Position numbers and translations under genes: made by a program
NCBI GenBank assembly: GCA_963765875.1
Contig: CAVXYK010000013.1
Coordinates: 62,001 to 126,000 of the forward strand
Length of the DNA stretch: 64,000 nt
Direction of reading: 5' to 3'
Source: JAWKOK01 sp963765875
GTDB taxonomy: Bacteria > Chloroflexota > Anaerolineae > Caldilineales > Caldilineaceae
The notes under the pieces: model-generated
Database searches by the model: none
What the model was told of the DNA's origin: nothing
What the model saw: only the letters and a program-made list of their open reading frames with translations
Shown here: in pieces, positions 1 to 12,810 of the stretch
Position numbering within the stretch: the stretch's first letter is position 1
How the letters are laid out: each line of letters starts with the position of its first letter

Positions 1-1064
1 CGGCAGGGATTCCCTGGCCCGAATGTACCCAGGACGTGCCATGGTCGGCGATACGGTAGATGTTGCCCGAATATCCACCCGAAGCCAGCGCTGTCAAGTC
101 CGAATGAGGACTTGATACCACGGTGCCGAATTCAATGATGGCAAGTTCCGCTGGCGAAGTCCACTCGCCTTGGTCACGGCTGACATAAATGCCGGAATAA
201 CCAAAAAGATAGAGTGTTCGCTGGTCCCGCGACACGGCCAAACCTTGTGGTTCATTGCCCCAGTTGGTCGGCACGCTTTTGACCAACTGCCATATTGCAC
301 CGCCATCAGAAGATGAATGAACCGCTGCGCTCGGGCCTTTGATGATGCTGTAGAGAACATCGTGCATGCCCGGCACTTGTGTGACGTGCTGCTGTAGGAA
401 CTGCCCAGGGACCGGATCCCAGTCGATGGTGTCAATTGGGCTCATCCACAAGCTGCCGTGCCCTTGATGTCGAGTCTCAACTACAATATTGCGAGTGTCG
501 CCGGTCAACAGCACGCGTACAATGTCAAGGCCTTCATTTGAAAAGGTCAAGATGGATTGCCAGTTTCTTCCAGCGTCTAGGCTGCGGTAGACACGCGCCT
601 GAACTATCCTCCTCGGCGTCCGTGCCGATGTATATTGAGGAGGGCTGCTGCGGATCGAATGCGATGGAATTGACTTCCACGCCGTCAAAGGCCACTGTCC
701 AGCTAGCCCCGCCGTCTACGCTTTTGAAGAGCGTTTCCCGTGTCGAAACGAACATCTGTTGGGAGTCAGTTGGATGTACAGCGATCCGATGGGCCTGCCG
801 TTTGGGTAGATCGCCTGTGATGTCCTTCCACGTTTGACCGCCGTCGTCTGAGCGGAAGACGCCGCCGCCGGCAGCGAAGACTGTCTTGTGGCTGTCTGAG
901 GCAAAGACCATATCCGAAACTGTGTCGCCATAGATTGGCAGTTCCTGCCATTCAGTGATCGACTGGCTGTGTGCAGTCTCATTGATGAAGGAGACCAAGA
1001 CTAGCGCCGTGATCGCGGCTAGAAGCGGTCGAAAATGCCCAGAGATCTGTCCCAAAGTGAACAT
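1..1064 (-). CDS. Secreted BNR/YCF48-like beta-propeller protein, 3' end beyond the window, one frameshift
   Basis: Exported protein built of repeated Asp-box-like units (FRSDDGGQTW, FKSVDGGASW, YRSLDAGRNW, HSSSDGGAIW), the pattern of sortilin/YCF48-type beta-propellers. Such proteins often act in surface binding or glycan handling, but no substrate can be read here. The ATG at 1064 is chosen because GGAG lies six bases upstream; it starts a signal peptide with a hydrophobic core (LLAAITALVLVSF) ending near AHS. The frame breaks near 605: upstream it reads DAEEDSSGA, downstream ARVYRSLDAGRNWQS in another frame, and it stays open to base 1. The repeat periodicity continues smoothly across the break, so a single-base error is likely. 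Family call is fairly firm, role unknown. Confidence 0.75.
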
Positions 1065-1078
1065 AACTCGCTCCATTG

Positions 1079-1506
1079 TCACTGATGAAAGTGTGAGGTA
1101 ACACTATCTGTTGCGATTAGTTGGCGAAGTGCTGATCGCCCTGCACCAGGTGTAGCCAAGCTGACTGAATGTCGATCCAGGACTCGAATGAGGGGAAGTC
1201 GGTCGGTTTCCATCTGGCGAGTGTCAGTGTAGTGTCGCTTGGCCTCGCTCCGCCGCTCCTGCCTGTCGGGCGCCAGGCCGGCCGCATATAGACAATCCTT
1301 GTCGTCGGGGCTCAGATCCAGCGGGGCTTCGCGAAAGTAGGTGCGGACACCCCCCAGTATCGATGGCGTGCGGCGCTGTTCAGATTATGACGTCGAGCGC
1401 CCAGTTCGCCGATTATGTCGGTCTGGGCTGAAGCAAGAACGCGATCCAGCAGAGGCTCGAGGTTGCCGCGCACTTGGCCAGACTCATCCTTGTGTTGCTC
1501 AGTCAC
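1079..1506 (-). pseudogene. Possible degraded TPR-like gene remnant
   Basis: Two reading frames on the minus strand join near 1350 to give a stretch containing RTYFREAPLDLSPDDKDCLY and then AAGLAPDRQERRSEAKRHYT. This resembles the helix pairs of tetratricopeptide or transcriptional-activator TPR domains. It has no clear start and needs a frame change, and its stop (TGA at 1079-1081) lies just upstream of the beta-propeller gene. It may be the eroded tail of a regulator. The rest of 1065-1693 shows only the palindrome at 1602-1619. Confidence 0.25.
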
Positions 1507-1601
1507 GAGTCCATCCTGCGGGTGTCAGTATGGAAGATTTGGGGTGGTTCGCTTGAATAAAGGGATATTTCTTACATAACTATTGAACCATACCGGAATC
1601 C

Positions 1602-1619
1602 GTTCACCAAATGGTGAAC
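1602..1619. promoter_or_regulatory. Perfect palindrome, possible operator
   Basis: GTTCACC-AAAT-GGTGAAC is a perfect 7-bp inverted repeat. Flanking sequence repeats part of it (GAACCATACCGGAAT on the left, GAACCATTCCG on the right), which gives several related half-sites in about 45 bases. It lies between the end of mfd and the TPR-like remnant, both on the minus strand. A protein-binding site is possible but no regulator is identified. Confidence 0.2.
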
Positions 1620-1693
1620 CATTCCGATCTGTACGTAAATATCAGCCAGATTTGTCCCATCCGCGTTCCATCAGAGGCTGGTGACTTTGTGCA

Positions 1694-5561
<3,868 letters not shown>

Positions 5562-6195
5562 GGTAATTGTCAATAGTGAATTGTCAATTGCCAACTGTCA
5601 ATGGATGCGCAACCAGATCATTGACAATCGATCATTGAACGTTGACCATTCATTCGTTGTATGTGCATGGCAATTGTCAATAGTGAATTGTCAATTGCCA
5701 ACTGTCAATAGATGCGCAACCAGATCATTGACAATTGACAATCGATCATTGAACGTTGACCATTCATTCATTCATTCATTCATTCATGTCATGTCATTGC
5801 ATGTCATGCGTAATTAGTCATTCAATTGAATTCGTCATTATTGACCATACATTGTCATTATGGATTCGTCACATTACCAGCATTCAGTTGAGGCGGTAAT
5901 TGACAATCGAATCATTGAACGTTGACCAGATCATTACATTCATCATTCATTGAACGTTGACCATTCATTCGTTGTATGTGCATGGTAATTGTCAATAGTG
6001 AATTGTCAATTGCCAACTGTCAATGGGCGCGCAACCAGATCATTGACAATTGACAATCGATCATTGAACGTTGACCATTCATTCGTTGTATGTGCATGGT
6101 AATTGTCAACGGTGAATTGTCAATTGCCAACTGTCAATGGGCGCGCAACCAGATCATTGACAATTGACAATTGATCATTGAACGTTGACCATTCT
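5562..6195. repeat. Four-copy tandem array of about 107-114 bp units (one expanded)
   Basis: Units begin at 5562, 5669, 5984 and 6098 with GGTAATTGTCAATAGTGAAT (unit two GGCAATTG) and end with GTTGTATGTGCAT. Unit two is expanded by an ATTC run and extra degenerate copies. The array fills the whole space between the mfd start and the pth stop. The word TATGTGCAT at the end of each unit also forms the mfd start codon region, so the array duplicates the first bases of mfd. Many TTGTCAAT/ATTGACAA words make it rich in short inverted repeats. Units are too long, contiguous and without unique spacers, so it is not CRISPR. Confidence 0.85.
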
Positions 6196-6196
6196 G

Positions 6197-6814
6197 TTAG
6201 TTATATCGATTCATGGTCGCATCAATGCCTTCAAAGAGCCAACATTCCAGGGCATCCAAGATGGTCTGGCGTAGCGGACCGAAGTCGCTCTCTTCATCCT
6301 CCGTGAAGTTCTTGAGTACGTAGGTTGCCGGGTCCATGCGTCCGGGAGGGCGGCCGATGCCGACGCGTACGCGTGCGAAATCGGGCGTGCCCAGATGTTG
6401 GATGATCGACTTGATGCCGTTCTGTCCGCCCGATCCGCCGTTACTGCGCAGACGCAGCTTTCCGGAATCCAGATCGAGATCATCGTGTACGACGATTAGA
6501 TCCTCGGGTTCGACATCGTAGTAGCGCATCAGCGGTCCGACTGACTCGCCACTGAGGTTCATGTAGGTTAACGGCTTGACCAGAAGCACTTTCTGGCGCT
6601 GCATTTGCGGTGGCGAGCCGGAGAGTATGTCCAGCGGCGAGGTGCGTTTCTGGACCCAGCCGTCGCCGGTCCGGGCCTTGAGTTGCATCTTGTTGACGTC
6701 GATCTTGTGCCGTTCAGCGAAGAGATCGACACATTGAAAGCCGATGTTGTGCCGATTGTAAACATAGCGTGAACCCGGATTCCCGAGACCGACAATGATC
6801 TTTGTGGTTGACAT
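6197..6814 (-). CDS. pth: Peptidyl-tRNA hydrolase
   Basis: Cleaves the ester bond of peptidyl-tRNA released by stalled ribosomes, recycling tRNA in the cytoplasm. At 205 residues it has the normal length. Visible signatures are GLGNPGSRY near the N-terminus, the catalytic His22 in NRHNIGF, KPLTYMNLSG with the conserved Asn, VVHDDLDLDSGKLRL and GSGGQNGIKSI. It is read in the same direction as mfd, separated by the tandem array, and may once have formed a unit with it. Identity is firm. Confidence 0.96.
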   Translation of the reverse strand: MSTTKIIVGLGNPGSRYVYNRHNIGFQCVDLFAERHKIDVNKMQLKARTGDGWVQKRTSPLDILSGSPPQMQRQKVLLVKPLTYMNLSGESVGPLMRYYDVEPEDLIVVHDDLDLDSGKLRLRSNGGSGGQNGIKSIIQHLGTPDFARVRVGIGRPPGRMDPATYVLKNFTEDEESDFGPLRQTILDALECWLFEGIDATMNRYN

Positions 6815-7012
6815 AATTTATGCTCAAGGGGCGCGAAAACCGGGCAATTCGCGGTGGGTTGCGTTGCCCGTTCTTCATCCGGTTGGCCGAAATGGAGCAG
6901 AGAGCTTGATTTCTTTCAACGAAAAGAAGGTCAGCAACAATCCGCCTGCTCCGCCGCATCCGTGATCTGTCTGGATGAGGCCATCTATTCTAGCACAGAG
7001 TCTCGCTCGCTG

Positions 7013-7837
7013 CTACTGTCTTGCTCGTGCCCAGCGCAACAATGCTTTGCCGACATAGAAGGCCAAAACAATGAAGAAGATCGAGGCGCTGAGGCGAACG
7101 CCGCGGAAGAACTGCTCGCTCAGGCGATCCAATGCCAACGCCTCGCCGATTTCGCGGGTGAGGCTGCCGGAGGCCTCCTCTTCCGGCGATGCATTGATGG
7201 CTCCTGCCGCGCCGGCGTCCGGCTGAACCGGATCGACGATGATGGCCAGGGATTCATCGGTTGCGGACGTGGGCGTTGGTGACGGCACCAGCGGCGCGTC
7301 CAACTCAGGCTGGGCCACATCCCCTACCACGGGCGTGGGCTGTGGCGCGGGCGTGAAGGTCGCCGTCGGTATCGGCGTGGCTGTTGGCTGATCGGATGTT
7401 GGTGAGGCCGTTGGCTCCACCGGGCCTTGATTGATGCTGACGTTGGGTGCGAAGAACTCGGCATAGTTGCCGTCGAGTTTGACCACGCGCAGCCGTAGCG
7501 TGTAGATGCCGGGCCCAAATGCCGCCGCGTTTAGGGTGCCCAACTGCCCGTTGACGACAGGCGACGTGCCGCCTGTGAAGTAGATGTAGGCATCGTCACC
7601 GCTTGGTTCGAGCTTGTAATAGAGTTCGTACTTCTGAAAAGGATCGATCACAGCCGTGCCCATGACCGGCACATCGCCGGAGATGGACGAGCCGGACGAG
7701 GGCGAGCTGATTCCTGACGTGTTCTGGGCATGGAGTATCGGACTGACCATCGACCCATAGCCGAAGACGAGTCCCATGACAAACAGGATGTTGAGCATCC
7801 ACCTGGCAAGGTTCGTTTCTCTGCCCATAAGGATCAT
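7013..7837 (-). CDS. Exported protein with C-terminal membrane anchor
   Basis: Unrecognised 274-residue protein. The N-terminus holds a hydrophobic signal segment (WMLNILFVMGLVFGYGSM). A globular Ig-like or fibronectin-like domain follows (about residues 40-140, with VPVMGTAVIDPFQKYELYYK), then a Pro/Thr-rich linker (about 140-200). One transmembrane helix lies near the end (SASIFFIVLAFYVGKALL), followed by a basic tail RWARARQ. The topology is an extracytoplasmic domain held by a C-terminal anchor. Its ATG overlaps the stop of the DsbB-cytochrome gene by four bases (ATGA), so the two are translationally coupled, suggesting a role in the same envelope redox system. Confidence 0.7.
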   Translation of the reverse strand: MILMGRETNLARWMLNILFVMGLVFGYGSMVSPILHAQNTSGISSPSSGSSISGDVPVMGTAVIDPFQKYELYYKLEPSGDDAYIYFTGGTSPVVNGQLGTLNAAAFGPGIYTLRLRVVKLDGNYAEFFAPNVSINQGPVEPTASPTSDQPTATPIPTATFTPAPQPTPVVGDVAQPELDAPLVPSPTPTSATDESLAIIVDPVQPDAGAAGAINASPEEEASGSLTREIGEALALDRLSEQFFRGVRLSASIFFIVLAFYVGKALLRWARARQ

Positions 7838-8784
7838 TCCGTATCTGGCTGTTCTGTTCGCATGTGTTGAATGATGGACAACATCTGGGCGTCGTTGAGA
7901 TCCGGTCGGCCGCCGCTCTCCGGCATGACCAATCCGCTGGTATTGTCCGGATCGTCCAGGCCGCGACCCGCACGGATGAAGGCAAGCATCTCATCATCGT
8001 TGCGTTCTGTGACGAATTCCGACGGGGCCAATGTGTTGCCCAATCCCTCTACACCTTCCAGTTGTGCGCCATGGCAGGCTGCGCACGCTTGCTGGTAGAG
8101 TGTCGCTCCGTCGATGGCCGCACTATCTGCCACGACGGCCTCTTGAAGGTTCGTATCCTGATCGATTTCGGAGGAGACGTCAGCGATGACGCTCGGCGTA
8201 TGCGATTCCGTATCGGCTTCATTTGTTTCGCCCATGCCTGCTAGCAGAGACGCAATGAGATAGATGCCGACAACGGCGAGAATGATCGCTGCCACCGGCC
8301 TCCAAGGCGTTTCTTCTTGGCTACTATTCGTTGCATCATCTTCAAAGTCATCGGATTCGTCAGGTTCAGCCTGAGCCACGATCAGCGCCATCAATGTGAT
8401 GATGATGAAGGCAATCAGCGCCAAAAACGGGATGGTGATGAAGCCAAACCAGTTGATCCACATCGATGTACAGGGAACGCCGACCTTACAGATGCTGGTT
8501 CCAAAGAGATCCGTTTTCTGCAATAGGTAGTGGTAGGTCGCAAAGACGATGCCCAGTAGCGAAAAAGGCAGGACGTAGTAGGGCAGACCCCGGTCACGCC
8601 GAAGCAGCCCGATGGCTATGATGCCTGCCAACGGATACATGAGAATGCGCTGATACCAGCAGAGTGTGCAGGGAATATAGCCGGCAACTTCGCTGAAGAA
8701 GAGGCTGCCCATCATGGCGATCCATGCCGTCAGCAGGGCAACATATAGGCCGTACCGTTCAAGCCAGTTTGACGCTGATGCCAT
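7834..8784 (-). CDS. DsbB/BdbC-type disulfide oxidoreductase fused to cytochrome c
   Basis: The first 135 residues are a four-helix DsbB/BdbC domain with the first redox pair Cys39-Thr-Leu-Cys42 (PCTLCWYQRI) and the second pair Cys99/Cys105 (CKVGVPC). An acidic linker and another membrane helix (about 164-184) lead to an extracytoplasmic class I cytochrome c domain with heme site Cys234-Ala-Ala-Cys237-His238 and a probable axial Met287 in SGLVMPES. DsbB reoxidises DsbA and normally passes electrons to quinone; the attached heme could carry them to the respiratory chain instead. It sits 6 bp after dsbA and overlaps the next gene. The fusion is uninterrupted in one frame, so it is not an assembly artefact of two adjacent genes. 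Confidence 0.9.
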   Translation of the reverse strand: MASASNWLERYGLYVALLTAWIAMMGSLFFSEVAGYIPCTLCWYQRILMYPLAGIIAIGLLRRDRGLPYYVLPFSLLGIVFATYHYLLQKTDLFGTSICKVGVPCTSMWINWFGFITIPFLALIAFIIITLMALIVAQAEPDESDDFEDDATNSSQEETPWRPVAAIILAVVGIYLIASLLAGMGETNEADTESHTPSVIADVSSEIDQDTNLQEAVVADSAAIDGATLYQQACAACHGAQLEGVEGLGNTLAPSEFVTERNDDEMLAFIRAGRGLDDPDNTSGLVMPESGGRPDLNDAQMLSIIQHMRTEQPDTE

Positions 8785-8790
8785 TGTAAT

Positions 8791-9496
8791 TTAGCTGCCC
8801 GACTCGGCGAGCAATCGGTCAATTTCCGCCTTGATCGCATTGTAGTCGAATGGATCTGCAGGCTGCCCGTTGATCAACACTGAGGGCGTGCTGTTCAGCC
8901 CCAGGCTGATGGCTTCGCTGACTGATGCGTCGACGGCAGTCCGGTATTTCTGACTGATCATACAATCGCGAAATTCGCCCTCATCTAGATCTCAGGTCGC
9001 CCGCATAGTCGACCAGTCGTTCCAGTTGGAAACCGGCCTGGCCACGGCTGGCCGCCTCGGCAAAGAGGCGGTCGTGATAGGGCCAGAACGCGCCCTGGTC
9101 CGCAGCGCATTCGCTGGCTTGTGCGCCCATGGCTGCGCCGGGAGCGTGCATCTGCAACGGGAACTGCCTGAATTCGAGGATCACGTCTCCGGTTTCGACA
9201 TACTCGGCGACCAGTCTTGGTTCGATTGTTCGCGCCCATTCTCCACAGGCCGGGCAGAGGAAATCTTCCCAGGCTTGCACTGTGACGGTCGCCTCAGGAT
9301 TGCCCAATTGGGCACGGTTGAGCCAGGCATCCTCAACTGCGGGCGGTTCGATCGTCGCGGATGTACCCCGTTCGTTGAGAACGACAGCCAGTACGATCAA
9401 GAGGATGAACAGCACGCCTGCGCCAATGATCCAGGGAGTCAGAGAACGCTTGCTACTGGGGGATTTCGACTTTTTGGGTTTGGCGTATTTAGCCAT
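8791..9496 (-). CDS. DsbA/BdbD-like membrane-anchored thiol oxidase, one frameshift
   Basis: Thioredoxin-fold protein of the DsbA/BdbD family that would introduce disulfides into exported proteins. It has a Lys-rich N-terminus, one membrane anchor (about residues 21-41) and the active site Cys81-Pro-Ala-Cys84 (DFLCPACGEW). The frame ends early at 8981. In another frame the sequence continues as LDEGEFRDCMISQKYRT and reaches the cis-Pro loop region STPSVLINGQPADPF before a TAA at 8791-8793. One extra base near 8988 accounts for this. It directly precedes its predicted partner, the DsbB-cytochrome c fusion. Confidence 0.88.
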
Positions 9497-9545
9497 TACA
9501 CAGCACCTCTACAGAAATTCTATTAGGGATTACAATCACAAAGAT

Positions 9546-9574
9546 CAGCCGAGCACATCGGATGAGCTCGGCTG
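9546..9574. terminator. Hairpin between capA-like gene and dsbA-like gene
   Basis: CAGCCGAGC and GCTCGGCTG form a perfect 9-bp stem with an 11-base loop. On the minus strand it is followed only by a weak T-rich stretch (ATCTTTGTG). It may end transcription or be a repeat; the assignment is tentative. Confidence 0.35.
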
Positions 9575-9628
9575 AAGTCTCGGCGGTTCAGTATACGCAT
9601 TTTGTGCCTGCGCAGCAAGAAGCCGTAC

Positions 9629-11476
9629 TCAATATTCCCAGTAGCTGGCCTCGAAGACGCGACTCAGAATGCGCTCGTTTTCCTCGGGCGTTGCCCACTG
9701 GGGCTGGCCAAAGTCATGCAACATGGTTGTCAGCAATTGGGTACTGATGTGACGGTTGTCATAGATCGTATGTTTGGCGATGATTCCCTCACGGGTCTCC
9801 TCCTCCCACATCTGGTCGAAGAAGAGATTGCCCAGACCGTAGAGAATGAGATTCCCATCGGTAAATTCAACGGCCTGGGGAACGTGACTTTGCACACCGG
9901 TAACGATGTCCGAACCGGTGCGCACCAAAGCGTTGAAATCGTCGCGCTGCTGAGCCAGGGGAACAACATCATAGCGTTCCTGATACTGAAGTTCAGTAAG
10001 CACTACGTTCGCCAATTCCCTTTCCTTGATATTTCGAATCGTGGCGGACATGAAATTCAAATCAAATTCAGCGCTGCCGGGATAATACTCTGTCGACCAG
10101 GCAAAGCGCGGGCCGAAGCTGTTGGCCCCCAGAAATGCCAACTTGTTGCCGTTGTGTTCCATCAGCAACGGCTTCCTGGCCGATTCCCTGTCTTCGCCAC
10201 CGCCGTAGACGGGCAACCCCAATTCCTCGTAGAGTTCTAGGGAGTAGATGGCGTCGTCATAGCCATAGTCATTCAGATGATTGCCGGTCAGCCCAATGAT
10301 GTCGACGCCGGTCTTCTCCAGCGCCGCCATGTAGTCGGGATGGCTACAGAAGGTGAGATTGTTTGGATCCGTGTTGGTCTTGCAATCCTCCACGAACGGC
10401 ACTTCATTGCTGATGTGGGTGATATCTGCACTGGAAAGCTCCGGGCCGACGATCTCTGCGCCCCACTCTGGCCCGAACTCATCCATCTTGGCTGCCGTCC
10501 CGCGCACCATGGCTGTGACGCCGGTCATCGCGATGACGGTCAGACGCTCTTCCAGGCGATTGCCTTCCGGCAGTTCGGCCAAGAACTCACCCACCAGGGA
10601 CGACTCCTGAGGCGTTGCCGCGTCTTCGTATGCGTAGATGGTCGTAACCAGTGGGTAGTCGTCGGCATTGAAGTTGTTGGCGTTTTCAATTGGGTTTTGG
10701 CCATCGATTGCCAATACCGTCAGGCTCGGCTCTAGTTGGTCGAAGGGTAGAATCGTCAACGTTGGCGACACGTTCCATGCCGCCTCAATGGCATCGGCAG
10801 TGGTGGCAACGCCGGAAACCGAGTCATCCGGTTCGCCGAGCAATTGAGTCAGTGCCGGCAACGTGTCAGTGAGTACAACCACCGCATCGACGTCGCGGTT
10901 GCGACCGCTCCAGGCATTCTTCAGCTCAACCCATCGGATTCCCGGGTCGATTGTATCAAAGCGTGTGGCAGGCACGTAGAGCTGCTCGTACACCGGACGA
11001 CTGCCTGTGGCGTCGATGCCGAGCTGCAATGTGATCGGCTCTTTGGTTGTCGTCGTCGTGATTTGGCTGCTGTCGGTGATAAACGCAGAATTAGCGATGG
11101 CCAGTGCGTCAACCAGATCGCCCAGGGAGACACGCGCTGACGGATCTAATTTGATCAGAAGCAACTGTTCCGGCCCTGGGGATTGCGACACCTCGTCAGT
11201 TGATGCGTTTGCTGTGCTGTCGTTCTCTTCATTGGCAACGGCTTCGGCGTCTGTTTGACCTGTCTCGCCGGCCGATTCGCCGCCCGTTGATGCAGTCTGG
11301 TCGGTTTCGGAACCGTTTTCGGCTCCAATCGCCTGCTCCTCGACAGCCGAGGTGGCGTTTGGCGTCGAAGCTGCTGGGACGTTGATGATCGCCCACGTTG
11401 CCATCGCAAGGCCGCCAACAATCATGGCGATTCCGACGAAATATGCGAGTGGGCGTGATGATCGAAGTGTGTCCAT
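9629..11476 (-). CDS. CapA/PgsA-like exported metallophosphoesterase-fold protein
   Basis: The C-terminal half (about residues 330-600) is a CapA (poly-gamma-glutamate biosynthesis type) domain. The hallmark metal-binding stretch is GLTGNHLNDYG; also visible are FLGANSFGP, GVQSHVPQAVE and the terminal LILYGLGNLFFDQ. The start at 11476 gives MDTLRSSRPLAYFVG and a membrane anchor (about residues 12-32). A longer upstream reading frame runs through the repeat at 11596-11736 and is unlikely to be translated. A Thr/Glu/Ala-rich linker and an N-terminal domain of unknown fold lie between anchor and CapA domain. It is probably a surface enzyme; the substrate is unknown and no pgs genes are next to it. 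Confidence 0.82.
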   Translation of the reverse strand: MDTLRSSRPLAYFVGIAMIVGGLAMATWAIINVPAASTPNATSAVEEQAIGAENGSETDQTASTGGESAGETGQTDAEAVANEENDSTANASTDEVSQSPGPEQLLLIKLDPSARVSLGDLVDALAIANSAFITDSSQITTTTTKEPITLQLGIDATGSRPVYEQLYVPATRFDTIDPGIRWVELKNAWSGRNRDVDAVVVLTDTLPALTQLLGEPDDSVSGVATTADAIEAAWNVSPTLTILPFDQLEPSLTVLAIDGQNPIENANNFNADDYPLVTTIYAYEDAATPQESSLVGEFLAELPEGNRLEERLTVIAMTGVTAMVRGTAAKMDEFGPEWGAEIVGPELSSADITHISNEVPFVEDCKTNTDPNNLTFCSHPDYMAALEKTGVDIIGLTGNHLNDYGYDDAIYSLELYEELGLPVYGGGEDRESARKPLLMEHNGNKLAFLGANSFGPRFAWSTEYYPGSAEFDLNFMSATIRNIKERELANVVLTELQYQERYDVVPLAQQRDDFNALVRTGSDIVTGVQSHVPQAVEFTDGNLILYGLGNLFFDQMWEEETREGIIAKHTIYDNRHISTQLLTTMLHDFGQPQWATPEENERILSRVFEASYWEY

Positions 11477-11595
11477 GTGGGCATGCCCTTGAGGAGTGGT
11501 AATCGAGTCCGATATGCTCGCGCAAAGTATATCGTACTGGCGGTCGCTCTGCAATTTCGAATCTGTGGAGGGGTGCATGTTATAGTCGGGGCGGG

Positions 11596-11736
11596 TTTGC
11601 CTCACCCTGCTTTGCCTCACCCTGCTTCCTCCCGCCTCACCCTGCTTCGCCTCACCCTGCTTCGCCTCCTGGATGGAGGCTACGCGTCCCTCTCCAAAAA
11701 TTGGAGAGGGACCGCCGGGCGCCTCAAGCGCCCGGC
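11596..11736. repeat. CCTCACCCTGCTT word repeat followed by twin perfect hairpins
   Basis: Five copies of GCCTCACCCTGCTT-like words (11596-11667) are followed by two adjacent perfect 9-bp hairpins: TCCCTCTCC/GGAGAGGGA (11687-11711) and GCCGGGCGC/GCGCCCGGC (11714-11736), then GGGTGAGGC, the complement of the word repeat. The whole looks like a palindromic dispersed element. The remaining non-coding bases of 11477-11972 show nothing recognisable. Confidence 0.7.
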
Positions 11737-11972
11737 AGGGTGAGGCGTCCGCGCCATTTGCCCCGAACCTGATTTCCACCCCTGTGCGCTGCTGATTCAG
11801 GCGCATCAGCGGCCGGATTCTGCCAGCCTCAATTGCAGGGACTCTCAACGCAGGTAGTTTGAGCAGAGCCGATAGAGTATGCGATACTGTTTGGGACGAA
11901 GCCATTTAGGCTAGATCTTTGGACGATTGTCAACGAATACCGATGTTAACGCATATCGAAATTGGACAATAG

Positions 11973-12809
11973 ATGGGTTTAGCCGAACTTGCCACTCTCC
12001 GAGAGATGATTCGCCAAGCGATGCGACTGAATCCGGCGGTCTATGAGGCTGTTCAACTCTCGCCGCAAGGGATCTACTTTGCATTGACGGTCGTGGCATT
12101 GGCCAGCATATCCGGCGCTTCAGGCCAGAGCGTTGTATTGCTCGTCAATCGCGTGCGCCCGCGTCGATTTGTGTTGGCGCTGGGTATTTCGACAGTCAGT
12201 CAGATGGTCGGTTTCGTCCTCTGGTCGATCACAGTCTGGCTGGTCAGTACTTACATTTTCGGCGCAAATCAACAGTTCGTTGCTGTGGCTGCGGCCGTGG
12301 GCCTGGCCTACGCTCCTCAGCTGTTGGCCTTTTTTGAACTCATCCCCTTTCTCGGCAATGGTTTTGCAGTGCTGCTCACGTTGTGGAGCATGTTGGCCAT
12401 CATCATTGCAGTCCGCGTGGGCACCGGTATCGAATGGTGGCAGGCCATTGTGACCAGCGGACTGGGCTGGCTGTTGCTCATACTCTTTCGACGCAGTATC
12501 GGCCGTCCGGTCTATGCTTTGGGCCATTGGATTGAACGCAGGGTGGCCGGCAATCCGCTGACGTTCAACATGGAGGACGTTCCGCAGCTACGGCATGCCT
12601 CCGACATTCTCCAGAATATTGAGCAGTGGCGAGATCGAGTCAGCCAAAATGGTCTGGTTGAGATCCGTCAGCGGCTTGAAGAAATGGGCAGGGCGCTGGA
12701 CCGGTCCAGCAGCGAATTACGGGACGAGACCCGGTCGGATCAAACGGATGGATCAGCGGAAAGCGGCAAACCGGAAGTGACCGATAAGAAAAGCGCGGGA
12801 GAGGAGTAG
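11973..12809 (+). CDS. Yip1-domain-like multi-pass membrane protein
   Basis: A 278-residue protein with about five hydrophobic segments between residues 30 and 175 and a long hydrophilic C-terminal tail (about 180-278) predicted to be helical and charged. The arrangement, and the polar Pro-containing turn in AVGLAYAPQLLAFFELIPF, resembles bacterial Yip1-family proteins, whose biochemical role is not established. It is divergent from the CapA-like gene. No good ribosome site precedes the ATG. The stop is followed after one base by the start of the hydrolase gene, so the two form an operon. Confidence 0.6.
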   Translation: MGLAELATLREMIRQAMRLNPAVYEAVQLSPQGIYFALTVVALASISGASGQSVVLLVNRVRPRRFVLALGISTVSQMVGFVLWSITVWLVSTYIFGANQQFVAVAAAVGLAYAPQLLAFFELIPFLGNGFAVLLTLWSMLAIIIAVRVGTGIEWWQAIVTSGLGWLLLILFRRSIGRPVYALGHWIERRVAGNPLTFNMEDVPQLRHASDILQNIEQWRDRVSQNGLVEIRQRLEEMGRALDRSSSELRDETRSDQTDGSAESGKPEVTDKKSAGEE

Positions 12810-12810
12810 C

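Noticed and set aside
5562..6195. CRISPR-like array
   Set aside because: Units of about 110 bases are contiguous without unique spacers, one is expanded by ATTC runs, and no cas genes are present.
5562..6195. Replication origin with DnaA boxes
   Set aside because: AT-rich repeats are present, but no TTATCCACA-like box series and no dnaA or dnaN neighbour.
9602..10240. 212-codon plus-strand frame opposite the CapA-like gene
   Set aside because: It overlaps conserved CapA motifs on the minus strand, with no ribosome site or domain of its own.
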